Below, piece by piece: positions 61,806 through 64,000 of a stretch of 64,000 nt of DNA (position 1 is the stretch's first letter; each line of letters starts with the position of its first letter). The translations under genes and the position numbers were made by a program. The stretch is from contig JAAOOA010000012.1 in the NCBI GenBank assembly GCA_012861695.1, forward strand, positions 2,478,770 to 2,542,769, in the 5' to 3' direction. The DNA comes from Trematomus loennbergii (Eukaryota; Chordata; Actinopteri; Perciformes; Nototheniidae). The notes beneath the pieces were generated by a model. The model was not told the origin of the DNA, ran no database searches, and saw only the letters and a list, made by a program, of their open reading frames with translations.

Positions 61806-64000
61806 TTTGAAAGAGGGAACCTTTTTTTTTTACATATACATACGTTATATTACCTCAGGGACTGCTGTACGGAGAACTAGAAGGTTTGATGTTGTGACTA
61901 AATTGTGTTGGTGTTACATGGAGAGCACCATGTGTTGGGGGGGTAGTGAGCACGGGGTGATGTGTGTGTGATGATGCAGCTCAGCTTGTTAGCTAGCACC
62001 TGCATCCACACAGGTCTAATTAATGTGGCAGAGAATGCTGAAAGTCACCTGAACTCAATATGTATTTTGAACAGAGGACATACGGACTTGATCAAACGGC
62101 CAATTCAGCATACAATCATGCACTCTTTATTTCCCCAGATTATAACTCATAATGGGGTAAATGGATACTACTTTAATGGTTTTCACAAAAGTGCATCAAA
62201 GTCATAGCAACATATCAAAGACAAAGAAATCCCCCTACATTTTAATAACATACAACAGGCCGAACTTTGAGGGTGATAACGTCTGGAAATTAATAAATGT
62301 TTGACAGTGATTATCAAAACTGAATTTGGGTAATATTATTATAAGGAAATAATATGAAATATTAAAATACACTTCATGGCAGTTTGAGGACATATGTCTA
62401 ATGTTTGGTAGTAACACAAGTCAAAATGTCTGCTGTGAAGTAAAGGTATACAGTGGTGGAGGTACAGCAGGTAATATGGGACTGTTTCTCTTCAGAACCT
62501 TTCAGATATTCTTGTGAAATCACGTTTGTTTGTTTTTTTTTAAATCCTTTTTTCAACTATTTATTGATTTTGAAACACAAAGCTTTGTCTGTGTGAATAT
62601 TTGTTCTGTTTCTACTGATATGAAGGTGAGTGGGTTTATACATGTAATGCTCAAACTAAAGATGTGTGGATGTTTCAGATCAGATAGACTAACACGTTCA
62701 TGTTTCTTACTTCAAGGTATCTGATGAGATGCATGGCTGCCAAAGCATAACGCCTTTACTGCAATAACTAGATTAGAAATCTCTTACTAAACTTAATGCT
62801 TTCATAAAACAAATAAAGGCAGTCGGGAGGCATCATTCATTCATTCACCTACTACACACACACACACACACACTTTCCTATTGTTTTCTATACTCCCCAC
62901 ACTGCTCAGTATGATGTGTATTTGAATATAGAAGAATACAAATCCTGAAGTTAGTGTAGTTGGATGACCTTGACATATGGCAAAAAGTGATGAAAGAAAA
63001 ATACAATAAATACAAATCGGAAATATTTCATGAAAAATACAGGAATTGTTTTTAGGCAGCAAATAACAGTACAATAAAACAATTGTATTTAGGAGATAAA
63101 TTGCATTAAAAAAAACTGTCAACAAGGACTTAGGAAACGATAGGATAATCAAATAATAAATAATTGGTCATGTCGAGCTATTTACTTAAAACGAGATTAG
63201 GATCCAGTGCAGGTTAACTTCAACGTGGCTGCTATGCTCGGTCTTTTTCCTCTTCTAGTCAAGGTGAGACACTCAGGCCAATTTAGAATTTTGGGCCGTT
63301 TTGCTTCCCTGTTGGCTTTTTTCCATGACTAGTGTAAAAAAACATCCATGTGACATACCTATGTGTTTATTTAACTCACTTTGTATGTAGTTAACATTAC
63401 ACAAGGCCTCATGTTCATATTTAAATATAACATTTCAGAAAATCTACAAAAACATTTGAATAGTTAAATTTTTACCCTATTCTCTTGTTACTACTGGCAA
63501 CAGAGTTGGATGGAAGACATAGAAGAGCAGTGTGTCACTTTTTTAGTATTAATGGCGCACATTCATTAATGATTTATAAGATAGTATCGTACTGTATTAC
63601 TACAGTATTTCACTGCTTGCTTGGATTCTATCTCGAAAGTCATTCAGAAGAAAATGGAAATATGCAAACAGCAGTTACAGTGAAGAATTATGTAAATGTC
63701 TCTTCAAACTTGTTCATGTCATAAACCCATTCATTTAATTTATTTCTGAAAAATAGCCCCCACTATACACTGTAGTGCAGTCCTAGTGTTATATTGCAGC
63801 AAAATAAAAGCCCCGACCTCCCTCCCAGCAGCTATCTGCTGAGTCATGTCTGCCTGATGTCGATGAACAGCTGTGACTACTTCAAAGCTCCTTCCTGATT
63901 ATAACCTGCCAGTTCTTACATCATCACCCTTTGAGACTTGTCGGCCAAGTGCAAAGATTTATTGTTGGAGCCACAGTGTGCAACTTTCTCCCCTCAGTTG
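61806..64000. other. 3' flank without recognisable genes
   Basis: AT-rich sequence with one (AC)n tract (62854-62872) and several further AATAAA motifs (for example 62811 and 63003). The last bases form a pyrimidine tract plus CAG that could be an acceptor of a following gene, but there is too little sequence after it to judge. Confidence 0.7.
62854..62872. repeat. (AC)n microsatellite
   Basis: About 19 bp of CA repeat in the 3' flank. Confidence 0.95.

Noticed and set aside
63975..64000. Acceptor of a following gene (pyrimidine tract plus CAG at the window end)
   Set aside because: Only three bases follow, so nothing supports an exon.
1..64000. CRISPR array, prokaryotic operon, phage or viral genes
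   Set aside because: No regularly spaced direct repeats, no dense ORFs and no viral protein motifs; the only long ORF with a recognised motif outside PIGG is LINE reverse transcriptase debris.

Overview
This is vertebrate, most likely percomorph teleost, genomic DNA. It is AT-rich, has large introns and split genes with canonical GT/AG sites, and is crowded with fish-type dispersed repeats: L2/CR1-clade LINE tails, tRNA-derived SINEs, hAT elements with 8-bp target duplications, TTAA-flanked MITEs and long microsatellites. I found nothing prokaryotic, viral, plasmid-like or CRISPR-like.

One protein-coding gene is supported. It is the 3' two thirds of PIGG (GPI ethanolamine phosphate transferase 2, GPI7 family) on the + strand, in eight exons at 7240-7452, 16954-17171, 18613-18897, 28659-29056, 32702-32893, 49411-49720, 55711-55874 and 61364-61586 (stop). 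The phases at the seven internal junctions (1, 0, 0, 2, 2, 0, 2) all agree, and the joined exons encode 666 residues without a stop. The 5' exons, encoding roughly the first third and the catalytic metal-binding core, lie upstream of base 1. Exon 7240-7452 carries the end of the lumenal alkaline-phosphatase-like domain. The later exons carry the multi-spanning membrane domain. A candidate poly(A) signal lies about 195 bp after the stop.

Everything else is intron or 3' flank. 1-7239: LINE 3' fragment (3018-3735) and two MITE copies. 7453-16953: a hAT-like end, an (AT)n tract, two opposed copies of a MITE with about 200-bp inverted repeats, a broken L2-type LINE and another MITE. 18898-28658: a fold-back element, a 591-bp hAT element and an 822-bp TTAA element. 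32894-49410: a transposon graveyard with a four-level nest at about 37.3-40.5 kb, a compound hAT element at 43.2-44.7 kb and a TTAA MITE carrying a 55-base poly-G tract inside a perfect 27-bp inverted repeat. 49721-61363: a 52-kb TIR element with an internal palindrome, more MITEs and a long (GT)n tract. 61587-64000: 3' UTR and unannotated flank.

The most notable signals are the poly-G hairpin, the nested and compound hAT elements with intact target duplications, a dispersed TTAA MITE family (eight copies plus a larger relative), and a strong donor-like GTAAGT overlapping the last PIGG codons. I see no convincing new multi-gene biological system.
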